Part shown: positions 34,201 through 44,630 of the stretch, one piece after another
Numbering within the stretch: position 1 is the stretch's first letter
Layout: the number at the start of each line of letters is the position of its first letter
Assembly: GCA_963924555.1 (NCBI GenBank)
Contig: OZ004585.1
Coordinates: 7,022,556-7,086,555 of the forward strand
Origin: Crambe crambe
Taxonomy: Eukaryota > Porifera > Demospongiae > Poecilosclerida > Crambeidae
Length of the DNA stretch: 64,000 bases
Reading direction: 5' to 3'
Program-made: the position numbers and the translations under genes
Notes under the pieces: model-generated
What the model was told of the DNA's origin: nothing
The model's input: only the letters and a program-made list of their open reading frames with translations
Databases searched by the model: none

Positions 34201-37200
34201 TCCTCCGAAACTGGCAACAATCCTTTTAGACGATCTTCCTGTAGCTCACTCCCACTTCTAATATATATGGCACCTCTTGCTCGCACTGCTGATAAAAGAT
34301 CTCCTCCAACAAGAGTGGTGATGAATACTTTCTCTTCCTTCAAGTCAGTTCCAGGTACCTGTTCCTTCATATCAACAAATCTTGATGGTACATATTTTTG
34401 CAGTGTTTCTAAAATTCGAATCATCCCTTCATAAGAGGTTTCATTTTCATCCAATACTCCAAGTGGTACCTGAATGGAAAAAATTAGCACAGCACTGTGA
34501 TAGCAACACATTGGAAATGGCAGAGTGAACCATGTGTACGTAAAAACGAAGTCTTAATGTACTAGCATACTAGGTCACCTCTGTACAATGGAGTTTAATT
34601 TCATGCTGACATGCCTTGCATAGCTGGCAGTCAGAGGTGTCTACCATAATCTAGTTACAACATTAGCACTCACCACTTCAGATTTCTTGCACATTTCATG
34701 ACTATACTTGTGAGGAATATGTTTCACAACCAAGTTCTCAAAATCTTTGCCAAAGAATGGCACGTAAGCATGTATAATGCGTGAAATCAAAATAGTGAAA
34801 TCTTTCTTCAGCAAATCATAATCGTCTGAACTGGGCAGAATGCCATATAGATTTAATTCTGTTTGTATTTGAGAACTAAGGGAAGAGTAATTAACCCTAT
34901 CCTTAACTCCATACATCTGTACATAGTGCAATGACTGGGTCTGGGAATCCGATCTCATATAACGGGGTTTCACGTTCTTGTCAATATTATCAAATACCAA
35001 CTTATATCCAGAATTCAATGATCCAGGTTGCTCAACTTGCTGATTAATTGGATTGATTTGGGGATTAAATAAATCTGGAGAGGTTGACAGAAGTACTGTT
35101 TCCTCTGATGGTTCAGGAAAATCATCACTTTGCAGTTGGGATATATCGAGACTGGGCAGGGAACAGCTGTCATATGATTCTCCAGATATATTAGAGGGAG
35201 CTGAATCAGATGACTCCTGTTGATGAAGGGGAGTAGATGAACGCAGGGCTGAATGTCCCTGTTGACTCAAATTCTGTTGTTCAGGGACTGTTGTTATGCA
35301 TTGCTGGTCAACATCACTGTTCACCTGAAAATAGGCAGGTAAGCAGCTACAATGTGTGAATGCTATAGACATGACTGCTCATTGGTGATTAACACTACTG
35401 AAGTTCCCTGCTATTGTATAGGCTACTGATGAGTGGTGATTAGAGATACACCTGTGGGAGTGTCTCCTTTAGGCCATGAGTTGACTCTTACCTCAAAGTC
35501 ACTGTATTGATCATCCCACTGGTCCCAGCGATCATTCCAGTCCTCAAGTGAACTGCACGATCGATCACCCGACATCAGGATGGATCCTGCCTGAATCATG
35601 TCCTGCATCCACTCCGTGAAAGGGTGGTAGCTTATTTTTCCAAGCAGCACCTTGATACTCCACCTAATAATAACGTATATGTATAGCTAAGGCTACTATA
35701 ATAATACTATGAATTATGAATATTAACATACGTACACTGAGAGAAGAAGTGACAAAAACATCTTCAGCAGTAGTTTTCCACTGTTTGACAACAGAGTCAT
35801 ACTGGTCTCCAAGCAGATCAATTAGTTTAATGGTTCTGGAATGTGATAAACATAGTCCAAGCTTTTGGAGCCGTTGATACACCTAGAAAATATTTATGAA
35901 GTGTAAACCCAAAAAATTTTATATTATAAATACCTGTTTGCTGGAATGTCCTGTGTACAAGACTAATGACACTATTCTCTGTAATTGACACACAGAAGCT
36001 TTACGGTGCTTGCACATCATGGAGGTGATAATGGCTATGATGAGATTTGTATTCCCTCGGGCCTGTCTTGTTTTCAAGGTCCACCTCAATAGCCAGAGGA
36101 GAGTAGGTGCTCTGGCTTCCATCTCACAAATGAAGCGATTGACCATACCACTAAAATCCACAAGGATGTTCTTAGGACTCTGTGCCAACACTGATTTGAA
36201 CTTTGTTGAACAGAGGGATGCTACCTCTTTTTGCAACATCTGACCCAGAACAGTAAGCACGGCCTTCTTAGCAGAATGATTCTTCATCGTGGTAGTTGCA
36301 AAAGATCGGTAATTACTCCTAACTAGCGGTTTACAAATTTTTCTTCGGGTTGGTGTAACAACATACGATCTTGGCTTTCCAGATCGGTAGAGCACTCGTG
36401 CCTACAATAAGAATAACATTTCCACTCAGTGTGATATTATTATCAAGAACCCACAGTTGGAAAGAAAATAGTAGCTACCCAGGCTTCATCCTGATTATGC
36501 TAAGTAGCATAAACTTACTACAACTACTGGTGATTCATTGTGTGCAGCTGCTGCTACTCCTGATCCTGCAGTATGTGTATGTTGAATCCTTGGAATTGGT
36601 TTAGAAGTTACTGGGGAATTTTCACTTGCTGCAGCCAATGAGGGTAGTCTTGGAATTGCAGTCTTTATCTTGTCACTTATTTGCTGGTGGAGACTTTCAT
36701 ACCGTTCCAGTAATCCAGCACAGCTTCTGCAAACATAGCCAGTATGTAATCTGGACACATCAATAGCACTTTGCTCTTCAGATGCAAAAGTGATCAAGAT
36801 CCCCAAGCCTCCTTTTAAATCAGGACTGGAGAGTGGCCGCCTCCTCTTCTTCTTCTCACCGTTAGAGAGATCATCCCCACAACAGTAGCAAATCTCCATA
36901 GCCTCTTGTGCTGAAGTACAATTCGCGCGCTGCATTGCGCTAACATTTATCACTGCCCACGCTATTAATGAAAACCACAGTCATTTCATAAGCAGTACAT
37001 AATTTATATGCTTACCCATGAATCATGGGTAAGGTCACCAAACGTGTATATACGGGTCACCAGACCCTCCCGATTTTTTTTCGGGGGGTCGCGCGCGCCA
37101 GACTACCAAATTCCCATGTAAAAAGGAAAAGAGTCTGGCTAACCAATTTTTTTTTTTTTTTTCATTGTTAAGGTTGGTCCAACATATGGTCGCAAGACCA

Positions 37201-38557
37201 TGACTGGTTTACTGGCTGCTGATGGTTTCAAGGTTGCTGAAAAACGAGTGGGAGTTTCTCTCAAGAAAGTGTGTTCTGCTTACCATAATAGGAGAGTAGC
37301 ATCTACACAGTCTTTGATTAATCCTATTCCTTATTCTGCTAAATATTTTGGCGAGAAACTACACATTGATCAAAACGAGAAAATGGTCCAATTTGGTGTA
37401 ACTCATGTCTGTGCCGTGGATGGCTTTAGTGGCATGATTGTTGGCTTCGTCACCATGCCAATCAAGAACAACAGAATTATATATGAATCCCTATACATGT
37501 GAGTGGTTACTTTTAGGGCTTATTGATCACAAGTTTAAATGTGGTTATTCTTTGATGACTAGTTTTGATTGAGTGTACATAATTTTAGTGGTGAAATTGA
37601 TTTAACTATCGTTTCTATGTAGCATATTATTACTCCATAGGAATGAAAATAATAGTTTCAAGATCACCATACAGTTCAATATAATTAACTTATTGTACCT
37701 AGGAAAGTTATATCCCAGTTTGGAATGTGGGACCAAATTCGTGTGGACTATGGGCGGGAATGGTTCTTGATGTTGTCAGTACAACAGGCACTTGCTGGAT
37801 TAAGGAATAATGTAGCAAAAACACCATATATTCAAACTTCATCAAAGAAGGTTAGTATCAGTACTGTTTCCAAACTATTTCAACAAACAGGATTTATTTG
37901 CAGAACCATATAGTTGAAAGGATGTGGAGCGAAATTAATGTTAGAGTGAACTACCCAATTAAATCCATTCTAGTGGATCTGGTTGACAAAGGTGAAATCA
38001 ATCCAGATTATTCTCTTCATTATTTTTGCATTTCCTGGTTATGTACAAGAGTTTCTTTTGTTGGAATTGAGTTATTTATCAAGTCTTGGAACAATCATCC
38101 TATCCCAGGTAAGTTGAACTGTGAGTGTGAGAATATAAAGACAATGCTTATTATAGCTGGGTATAGAGTCCATTTGCCTTGAGGAAATGGTATACCTGTC
38201 AGCTTGTCATGTTCATCTGCAGGTAGGAGGAAGGGTAGAATGCCAGCTCATATCCCAGTGCAAGTTATGAGAGTGAACAATAAAGCTTCAGTAATTAACG
38301 CTGACCTCATTCTGCATCCACAGCAAGCTATCGATCAGTACCGATTGAAAGGTGGCAGTATCACAGATCCAGAACAGCACATTCAGGATCCGTTATTTGA
38401 TGACCCCTCAAAAATGGATATTCGTCTCGTTTCATTTAATAAAAGATTTCCATCAATTGATGCCATTTTTCATGGTGTGGTTAATGGAAATGCTACCATG
38501 TTTATTGATGCTCTCAAATTTTTTATTGATGTTACTTTTAGACTCTCTCATAGCTAA
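30955..38557 (+). CDS. Integrase-like (rve-type) protein, five exons, 415 aa, intron 1 holds a transposon
   Basis: Exons 30955-31188, 37173-37498, 37703-37850, 37904-38108 and 38223-38557 join with phases 0, 2, 0, 1 and end at TAG/TAA near 38557. Exon 1 reads as a helix-turn-helix-like segment (SHQDVSVILKEKFPYLS, SSRTVRRFCKTHNI). Exons 2-4 give an integrase-type catalytic core: LHIDQNEKMVQFGVTHV with CAVDGFSG, then RVDYGREW, then HIVERMWSEINVRVNYP. These provide plausible D, D and E residues. All exons are intact, which for a mobile-element gene suggests recent activity or domestication. Intron 1 would be about 0.3 kb without the 5,687-bp insertion. The exact superfamily is unknown to me; similar cores are found in uncharacterised multi-copy animal proteins. 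Confidence 0.75.
31218..31247. repeat. Poly-T tract (30 T)
   Basis: Uninterrupted T run in integrase-gene intron 1. Confidence 0.95.
31419..31489. repeat. Left 71-bp TIR of the 5.7-kb transposon
   Basis: Identical, base for base, to the complement of 37035-37105, including an 8-A run. Includes a further short palindromic patch CCCGAAAA...TCGGG. Confidence 0.95.
31639..33035 (+). CDS. RecQ-like superfamily 2 helicase (two exons, one apparent 1-base frameshift)
   Basis: Exon 1 is 31639-32123 and exon 2 starts at 32179; the joined codon is Trp (phase 2). Motifs in order: Walker A SLPTGFGKSLC, SPLIALMEEQ (Ia), VDEAHC (II), HVMALTATAT (III), GRTLIFC (IV), RVIIATIAFGMGMN (V), QESGRAGRD (VI). The C-terminus has Cys pairs (GCLCCDICSTSCKC) where RecQ proteins bind zinc. 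The total is about 446 codons. One extra A in the AAA at 32354-32356 breaks the frame between motifs III and IV; dropping one base makes the reading continuous and the total length divisible by three. This may be a real mutation or a sequencing error. RecQ proteins are 3'-5' DNA helicases; here it probably assists transposition. It lies inside the 5.7-kb transposon. Confidence 0.85.
33092..36953 (-). CDS. Seven-exon transposase-like protein, ~1,059 aa (DUF6589-like)
   Basis: Exons on the minus strand: 36953-36519, 36401-35934, 35882-35736, 35650-35492, 35324-34674, 34469-34173, 34114-33092. All junctions are phase 0 with GT-AG ends, and no stop or shift occurs. Exon 1 has a putative zinc finger (CYCCGDD ... 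YVCRSCAGLLERY). Exon 5 holds LVFDNIDKNVKPRYMR, exon 6 GGDLLSAVRARGAIYIRSG and SEDWHAKVCLLE, exon 7 SCDLHMEHLNRLVK and LGANKSKQAITRAGKAIG. This pattern resembles DUF6589 proteins, which I associate from memory with transposase-like RNase-H-fold enzymes. D in VFDN, D in GGD and E in MEHLN are the obvious catalytic candidates. The true start may be any of three Met in the first 19 residues. Convergent with the helicase, within the same TIR-bounded element. Confidence 0.82.
37035..37105. repeat. Right 71-bp TIR of the 5.7-kb transposon
   Basis: Perfect inverted copy of 31419-31489, followed directly by the CCAAATTCC duplication at 37106-37114. Confidence 0.95.
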
Positions 38558-38829
38558 GCTTTATTGATGATAATTTTTTTCCCTCGTTGGCAATTTCAGT
38601 ATAGCTGCTGGGTTATTAATTCAAGTGTCCAGAAAAACAGTTATGGTAGTAGCTATAGCAGCTATCATACAATCACTTAATCTAGTTCTGAAGACAAAGC
38701 GACATACATCATGCCAGACCCTGAAGAATAAAGATTATTGTTGTGAAGAATGAAGACATTCAGCGACTTACAGCCCCTTGTGAAGATTGCCTTGATTGAA
38801 GAGACATGCGTACATGCATGCAATCACTG
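38558..38829. other. 3' flank of the integrase-like gene
   Basis: No feature recognised; no terminal inverted repeat matching the 5' side of the RING gene was found here. Confidence 0.35.
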
Positions 38830-39420
38830 CATTTGGGGAGTGAGAGATGCTATCGTTCCAGTGCATGCAGGTGGAGAGTGAGGCATGCAATCATTCCAGT
38901 TCCTGCATGTGAGGAGTGAGACATGCAATTGTTCCAGTTCTGCATGCATGTGGAGAGTGAGGCATGCAAGTGTTCCAGTTCCTGTGCATGTGGGGAGTGA
39001 GGCATGCACAGTTCTGCATCCAAGTGGAGAGTGAGTCGTTCCAGTTCCTGCATGTAGGAAGTGAGACATGCAATTGTTCCAGTTCTGCATGCATGTGGAG
39101 ATTGAGTCATTCCAGTTCCTGCATGTGGGGAGTGAGACATGCAATTGTTCCAGTTCCTGCTGGCATGTAGAGAGTGAGGCATGCAAGTGTTCCAGTTCCT
39201 GTGCATGTGGGGAGTGAGGCATGCACAGTTCTGCATCCGTGTGGAGAGTGAGTCGTTCCAGTTCCTGCATGTAGGAAGTGAGACATGCAATTGTTCCAGT
39301 TCTGCATGCATGTGGAGAGTGAGTCATTCCAGTTCCTGCATGTGGGGAGTGAGACATGCAATCATTCCAGTTCCTGCTGGCATGTAGAGAGTGAGACATG
39401 CAATCGTTCCAGTTGAGTCA
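38830..39420. repeat. Minisatellite with ~217-bp higher-order period
   Basis: Units of 45-55 bp built on GTTCCAGTTCCTGCATGTGGGGAGTGAG-type sequence. A block starting GGCATGCAAGTGTTCC at 38961 recurs at 39178. Several frames stay open on both strands because the unit lacks stops; these are artefacts rather than genes. Degenerate units continue to about 39560. Confidence 0.9.
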
Positions 39421-39603
39421 GATATGCAATCACTCCTGTTCCTGCATGCAGAGAGAAGAGTAGAGGGATGCAATCACTCCAGAGAGAAGGAAAGGGGGGA
39501 GGGACATGCCAATCCTTGAATACATGCAACCCTACATTGTAGCTACATACTGCCTGCAGTCCCTGCGTGCATGAAGAGTAGCTAATCACTCCAGTCCCTT
39601 TCT

Positions 39604-39690
39604 AGAGAGTGAAGATATTCCAATCATTCATAGAGTAGCTAATCACTCCAGTCCTTTCCGGAGAGTGAAGATATTCCAATCATTCCAGCC
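39604..39690. repeat. Two-copy tandem repeat, ~60 bp
   Basis: TAGCTAATCACTCCAGTCC...GAGAGTGAAGATATTCCAATCATTC occurs twice, in line with decayed minisatellite units to its left. Confidence 0.75.
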
Positions 39691-39699
39691 CAGTCCCTG

Positions 39700-40480
39700 A
39701 AGACATGCATGCATGCATGCATGCAACGGCTCCAGTCCCATGCAGTTAAGGTGGAGCCGATTATGCTCAAGTCATATTATTATTCTCCTTTTCTTCTCCT
39801 TCAAAGCCATGCCCAAGTTTTGGAGCCTGCATATTGTGTGTGAATATAATGATACTGAAAGACCAATGAATTTCAGGCTATGGGCTAGGAGTAGCTATAT
39901 GATCAAATCGTATGTCTTGCCCTGTCTATAGTAATAAGTATTATCACACGCCCCATGCATGGTTGCTACATTCCTTGAGGGGGTGCTAGGTGTCCAATCC
40001 CCTAGGACAGCTGAAGATGAATTATATAAATATACCCCTGGGTGACTGATTCTTGCTGACAAGTCAACTCCCTTCATTTTTCCATGGAATTCTACTGTTC
40101 AGCAGTATATAGATATGATAGGTTTAAAACATAAATGGAGGACATAATTATGTGATCCTGTTTCATTTGCTATATAAATTATAGTCATTGCTGTCATACA
40201 AAAAAGGAAAGGAAAGGAGCAGGCATGCTAGTCTTGCAAGTAGAGGATCCTAGATCCAAATTTCTTGAGGGATGCTAGGGGTTCTGTGATACCGGGGCCT
40301 TAGAGCATGCTTATTTGTGCTAACTAGATGAATGCTGTGTGGGGACCAGATTTTAGGAAAAAACAATCTCAGCAGCCTACTCATCTGTAGCTAGGGACCA
40401 TAAGGCTAATACTATACTTTCTTCTTCAACATTCCGATCAGGTAAAGTTCACAAGGTGCATAAGCTAGCTTAGCTTATCA
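39700..40480. other. Spacer, nothing recognised
   Basis: A (CATG)n patch lies near 39704-39724. No ORF or element ends are supported. Confidence 0.4.
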
Positions 40481-40487
40481 CATTGCG

Positions 40488-40557
40488 ATAGTCTGGTGGC
40501 GTCGACCTTTTACCTCATTTTCCTTAGGTAAAGGGTCAAGGCCGCCAGGTTGCACCT
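40488..40557. repeat. Degenerate hairpin with TAGTCTGG end
   Basis: TAGTCTGGTGGCGTCGACCTTTTACCT pairs imperfectly with AGGTAAAGGGTCAAGGCCGCCAGG. Similar in sequence to the hairpin at 46575 and to the termini of the elements at 31419 and 58872. Confidence 0.55.
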
Positions 40558-40673
40558 GGTAATAGTCGTCAATTTTTAATTTTCAATTTTCTATTCGTAT
40601 TAAAATGCAAAGCATGAAGCAAAACTGCAGTATCATACAGGCTATTAAATAAGAGTGTGCTACTATGCTATTA

Positions 40674-40740
40674 ATCAATAATCATGAAGGATGCGCCGAG
40701 CCGCCTGCGGCGGCTCGGCGCATCCTTCATGATTATTGAT
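40674..40740. repeat. Perfect 67-bp palindrome
   Basis: Arms of 32 bp (ATCAATAATCATGAAGGATG...GCCGCC) without mismatch around a 3-base centre; flanking ATGCTAT/ATAGCAT extends the symmetry. The GC-rich core contrasts with the AT-rich surroundings. Confidence 0.9.
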
Positions 40741-40846
40741 ATAGCATTGGCCCAAATATCCACTGACCGGGCCTGACTGGCCTGACCTGTTCCACCGCCT
40801 ATGTAAAGGTGCTGCTTCTTTTGAACTATAGAATGTTTCTCTCTTA

Positions 40847-41161
40847 GGCCACTATTAATAGAATGATTGTTTCCTGTCCACCGCCCGCGTATTGAAAATG
40901 TTACCGCATCAAAAAATATTATTACTGCCTAGCGCCCGCCATTGCTCGTGTGCAGTATATAGAGCGCGCACATTTGGCTTCACATGCAGGCTCTTTTTGG
41001 GAAAGCCCGTGGTGAATGAGGGTCGGCCCGCGAGACTAGATGAAGACAGGACCCTTGAGATAAACAACGAAGCAGTAATAGAATAATTATAATAACTGCC
41101 CGCCCGCAGCACTTGTGTATATCTTCTTGGACAGGAAACTAGGATTCTATAAATAGTGTCC
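40847..41161. mobile_element. MITE, family 1 copy B
   Basis: Inverted partner of 145-494. Ends GGCCACTATTAATAGAA and TTCTATAAATAGTGTCC. Interior contains GGTCGGCCCGCGAGACTA, a half-match to the terminus of the element at 58872-59443. The ORFs across it are not credible genes. Confidence 0.75.
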
Positions 41162-41373
41162 TTATCTAGAATTATCTTTTTATTAATAAGGGTAAACTCT
41201 TTTGCAATGCATACAGAGAATTCCTGTCCCTAAAACAACAATTTTATGGATAAACAAGCATCCTCACTGCAAGACTATAATATAGAAACATCTGTCATAT
41301 TATACAATATAACAGCACAACATGATTTTACTATGTCACAAACACTATAGAATTTGATGGAATAATCACAGGT

Positions 41374-41675
41374 TTGGGGGGAATTTTGAGAATAAAAGAA
41401 TAGAAGAAATGGCAGGGCCTAGAAATAATATTTCACCTAGTACAGGAGTTGCTGAATGGTTATCATCAAACGCAGTGACACGAGGGATATAGCTGAGCTG
41501 TAATGTGACAACAATCTCTTCATCTGAGTGGTGCAAACTTAAAGAAGACAAGATGCTTAGCCAATTATTGAGTCAATAATTAAATTCAGCAAGTGAATTT
41601 TCAGAGACAGAAAGAACCTGGCAAAAGATTCTGACCCAGTTCCTTTACCTGTGGAAGAGTCTGAACCAGTCTGAA
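41374..41675 (+). pseudogene. Decayed fragment of the receptor GTPase gene
   Basis: Aligns with 51020-51330 of the GTPase exon: AATATTTCACCTAGTAC, GGAGTTGCTGAAT, GAAGACAAGATGCTTAGCCA and TCAGCAAGTGA.TTTTCAGAGA appear in the same order, but frames are lost by indels. A family-3 MITE follows immediately at 41684. Confidence 0.7.
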
Positions 41676-41683
41676 CTGAAAAA

Positions 41684-41835
41684 AAGATGTAGGTACGTAT
41701 AGGGATGACCATAGCTTAAAAACGTAAGGTAGCTAACAAGGGTAGGGACAAAGGGATTAATCTTTGTTCTGTATACCCAGCCAACAATCCCTACATAGCT
41801 ATATGTCGGGTAGCTTCGAATTATAGTGCAGTAGC
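41684..41835. mobile_element. Fold-back MITE family 3, partial copy
   Basis: One arm and the loop of the 7981-8295 element are recognisable (CAGCCAACAATCCCTACATA, TTCGAATTATAGTGCAGTAG); the second arm is lost. Confidence 0.65.
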
Positions 41836-42097
41836 TATAATACTGCATATAGTGCAGTATAGTGTACTGTGGCACATGCCGCCGTCTGCATCATCCCTAT
41901 ACATACTGCTCTCTCTGCTAACTCGCTTCGGGGATTTCTTTATGAGTTTTGTAATCTCATACACTGTATCAAGTGTATTCCTAACTGTACTCCAGACATG
42001 CATGTTCAGTTGTAACACCTTCAAAGAATTTTCAAAGCCATGATACTAAGAAGTTCATTTTGAATATCTGGAGACGTAAAGCTTGTCTTGATCTTCT

Positions 42098-42367
42098 TCA
42101 GCATGGGAACTGTATGAAGTTAGAATCGAGTTCTTCTCTTCCCTCACCACTTTTATACTTACCATGCAGTGCTTGTCCCTGCCGACCAAGAATGTGAGTG
42201 ATATCACTATGCAATTCCCCTACATCTTTATGGGTAGCTACTTGGAATGGTTTGGATAACAGACATTCAATGTTTGAAAGTGCTTTTCCAGTTAGAGAAA
42301 CCAGTATGTGAGAAAATATTACCCTTATGGAAGATGCTGTAGATCTGCTACATGACAGTAAAAACAT
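42098..42367 (-). pseudogene. GTPase-gene fragment with THKD-type motif
   Basis: The minus-strand frame contains PFQVATHKDVGEL, matching the position of ALFVGTHLDG in the intact GTPase exon near 51765 (guanine-specificity motif). Preceded by LVSLTGKALSNIECL. No full domain remains. Confidence 0.4.
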
Positions 42368-43021
42368 AAACCATTGCCACTAGCTACCTTCCTGATAGTG
42401 TAGTCAATGCATGATATGGCTTCCTAAATGCACACTCTGGAAAGGACATGATTGGTTGGTGACTATCTGGTTGTGGTACACTCCCATTGAAATCCTAATA
42501 ATCTACAAAGCTTGTTCATCTTCAGAGTCTGCTAATCAACCTCTGTCATCAATAGAAGACTATCAGTTCAAAGATATCATTAGTTGGTAGCTGTGAATCA
42601 TCCTGATTGTAAGTCTGACTGATCATTTATAGTAATTTAGTTTGGAGTCTTGGTCTAAATTAACTACCCCTAAATTGCACTAGCTAGAAGCAAACTCAGA
42701 AAAAAAATTCTGAGAGAGGGCCTCTGGACCCCCTGTTTAGCATGTACCCTATAATAACCTTAGCCCCTCCCCCCCCCACCTCCCTTAGAAATTATTGTCA
42801 TAATTATGGCTGCCCATATTTGATCCCAGTGAGGCTATGTACACAACACATAACTGAGCTTCAAAACTTAACTGAAGCCTACAAGTTATTAGGGGTTTGG
42901 GTTGCTTGGCACACTTTATAGCTGTCATGGTAACCTGGTATCAGAGTGTACCACATATTTGCCAGTATAGTGATATGAGGGTAAGTAAACAGTGGTCAGT
43001 CACCTACAGTAGTATGAATGT

Positions 43022-43374
43022 CTATATGAGGTTAACGAAAGTGCAAGTCACTCTATTATAATAGCTAGACTGATTTGCGGTATTTAGAAACCTGTGCACC
43101 CAATTTTTTTTTATCGGACAAGTGACTCTCCCATGAGCATTGATCTCATTCACCTTACTAATGAGGATGTTGGGATCACAGAATATGACTTCCTTGGCAC
43201 ACTCTGGGAAGTATTGGATGAGATTGAGGCAATCGAGGTGATGAATGGCAGCTCTTGAGTGAAATGAAGGGAATCTTTGGCCACATACAAACATTCCTTC
43301 AAGCTAAGGATGCTTGCTTCCTGATTTTCAAGCTCAAGCTCAAGTGCACAGTAATTCAATGCCAACTCGTCCAA
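43022..43374 (-). pseudogene. COR-like fragment of a receptor GTPase gene, frameshifted
   Basis: Two overlapping minus frames each hold part: ELENQEASILSLKECLYVAKD and HHLDCLNLIQYFPECAKEVI with FCDPNILISKVNEI. The second resembles the 'LHHCMGLVLYYPEV...' segment after the GTPase core at about 52130. Shifted and isolated, so a remnant. Confidence 0.45.
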
Positions 43375-43404
43375 AAATTCTCATCTTGGGCACTCATTGT
43401 GATC

Positions 43405-43525
43405 TAGAAAGCAAGTTTAAAGGTGTTATCATGTAATGAGATGGTGAAGGAGGATTGAAGAAAAACTGGCAACCCAAGTGACCCCGCAACCCACCATCTC
43501 ATTACATGATAACACCTTTAAACAT
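43405..43525. repeat. Hairpin, 32-bp arms
   Basis: GTTTAAAGGTGTTATCATGT... (43409) is complemented by ...ACATGATAACACCTTTAAAC ending near 43523. Confidence 0.75.
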
Positions 43526-43748
43526 GCCTAGATGAGAGATAACCATCGTTTTAGAAAGCAAGTGTTTTGAAACACGTACTCATAAAGATAAAATCCTCAG
43601 AAATATCTCATAACAAGGAGAGAAACCCAAGTCTTCTATCTCTGATGACTTGATCTACTATGGAGATCAGTGCATCTTTCCTTCGAATCCTAAATTGCCA
43701 GAGAAAGAGGATAAAGAAATCATCAGTATATTCGAGCTAATGTCATAC

Positions 43749-43910
43749 GCCTTCTCCAGTGCATTCCTTCTTGATGACTTCCATACTTTCTCGGATCAAT
43801 GAAAGAGCGATATCAAAGAGTTGAGACAGGAAAGAGGACTTGCCAACTCCAGCTGCCCCCACAATCAGGACTTTGATGATGCTAATCTCAACATGATCAA
43901 TTTTCATTAA
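43749..43910 (-). pseudogene. P-loop NTPase fragment
   Basis: Minus frame starting MKIDHVEISIIKVLIVG with Walker A GAAGVGKSSFLSQLFD, closing at a TGA after 54 codons. It lies upstream (in minus sense) of the COR-like remnant and may be from the same lost gene, although the THKD fragment is out of expected order. Confidence 0.5.
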
Positions 43911-44630
43911 ACTAAAAGATTACAAGTCTAGCTAGTTGATTGAGAAAAGCTATAGCTCGGAGGAAAAAATGAGGCATACTCTCAGCAAGGATATAGCTAA
44001 ACAACATCAACTAAAATAGGCCTGATCCTCTCTCTTTTTTTTTTTTCAGGGTATGCTCCTTGGGACTTTTTTCTTCCTCTGTTGCCTTCTTCACTTTGAC
44101 TAATAACCCTGCAGTGGCCTTCTCCATGGAAGTTCTTGTTTGAAAACGACCAGCTCTTTAGGAATATTTTGATGTCAATTCTGTCAAGATCACTCTCATT
44201 GACCGCTCTTCCCACTTTGAGCTTCACATGCAGTTGGAAGATACAGCCATGATTCTTGATGTCTATCAGTTAAAGAGGCCATTGATTACTCGTTTATGCT
44301 CTTTCTATCTCTTTTCAAAGCTCTAAATGTGACAACCACCTTCTCCACAAAAATCTCATCCAGAGGAACTATAAGTGAGTTTTCAACTTCTTTTAAGCAC
44401 TGCTTCACATAAAAAGGATTATCTGTCTTTATGACAAATCAGACAAACCAAGAGCCTCTGCAAGGTCATCCCATTCCTTTTTATGCCCTGCAGTGCTTAA
44501 TTGATTCTCATATCACGACAACCTTTATAAAGGAGAGTTTTGTATTAGCCACAGCAACTATAGCTAGTTAGGTCTGTAGATCAATGGTTCAAGGGAAAAG
44601 GGAGTGAGTTATCATCATACGTACGTAACA
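43911..44630. other. Spacer, possible coding remnants
   Basis: A minus frame at 43997-44227 contains AVNESDLDRIDIKIFLKSWSF but has no recognisable family. Nothing else is seen. Confidence 0.3.

Larger units (their letters stand above)
31419..37105. mobile_element. Complete 5,687-bp DNA transposon encoding a helicase and a transposase
   Basis: Perfect 71-bp terminal inverted repeats (31419-31489 and 37035-37105) begin TAGTCTGGCGCGCGCGACCC. The 9-bp sequence CCAAATTCC flanks both ends (31410-31418 and 37106-37114). Inside are two convergent genes: a RecQ-like helicase (plus, stop at 33035) and a seven-exon transposase-like gene (minus, stop at 33092), 56 bp apart. Identical repeats and clean flanks point to a recent insertion. 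It lies in the first intron of the integrase-like gene. The pairing of a RecQ-like helicase with a DUF6589-like protein is notable; helicase-bearing Academ-type elements are the nearest class I know of, but a 9-bp duplication does not match the 3-4 bp usual for Academ. Confidence 0.92.

Noticed and set aside
38961-39395. CRISPR-like spaced repeats
   Set aside because: Spacers are themselves repeats with a higher-order period; eukaryotic minisatellite, no cas genes.
38824-39399. 191-codon minus ORF and overlapping ORFs in other frames
   Set aside because: They arise from a stop-free minisatellite unit; several frames on both strands are open at once.
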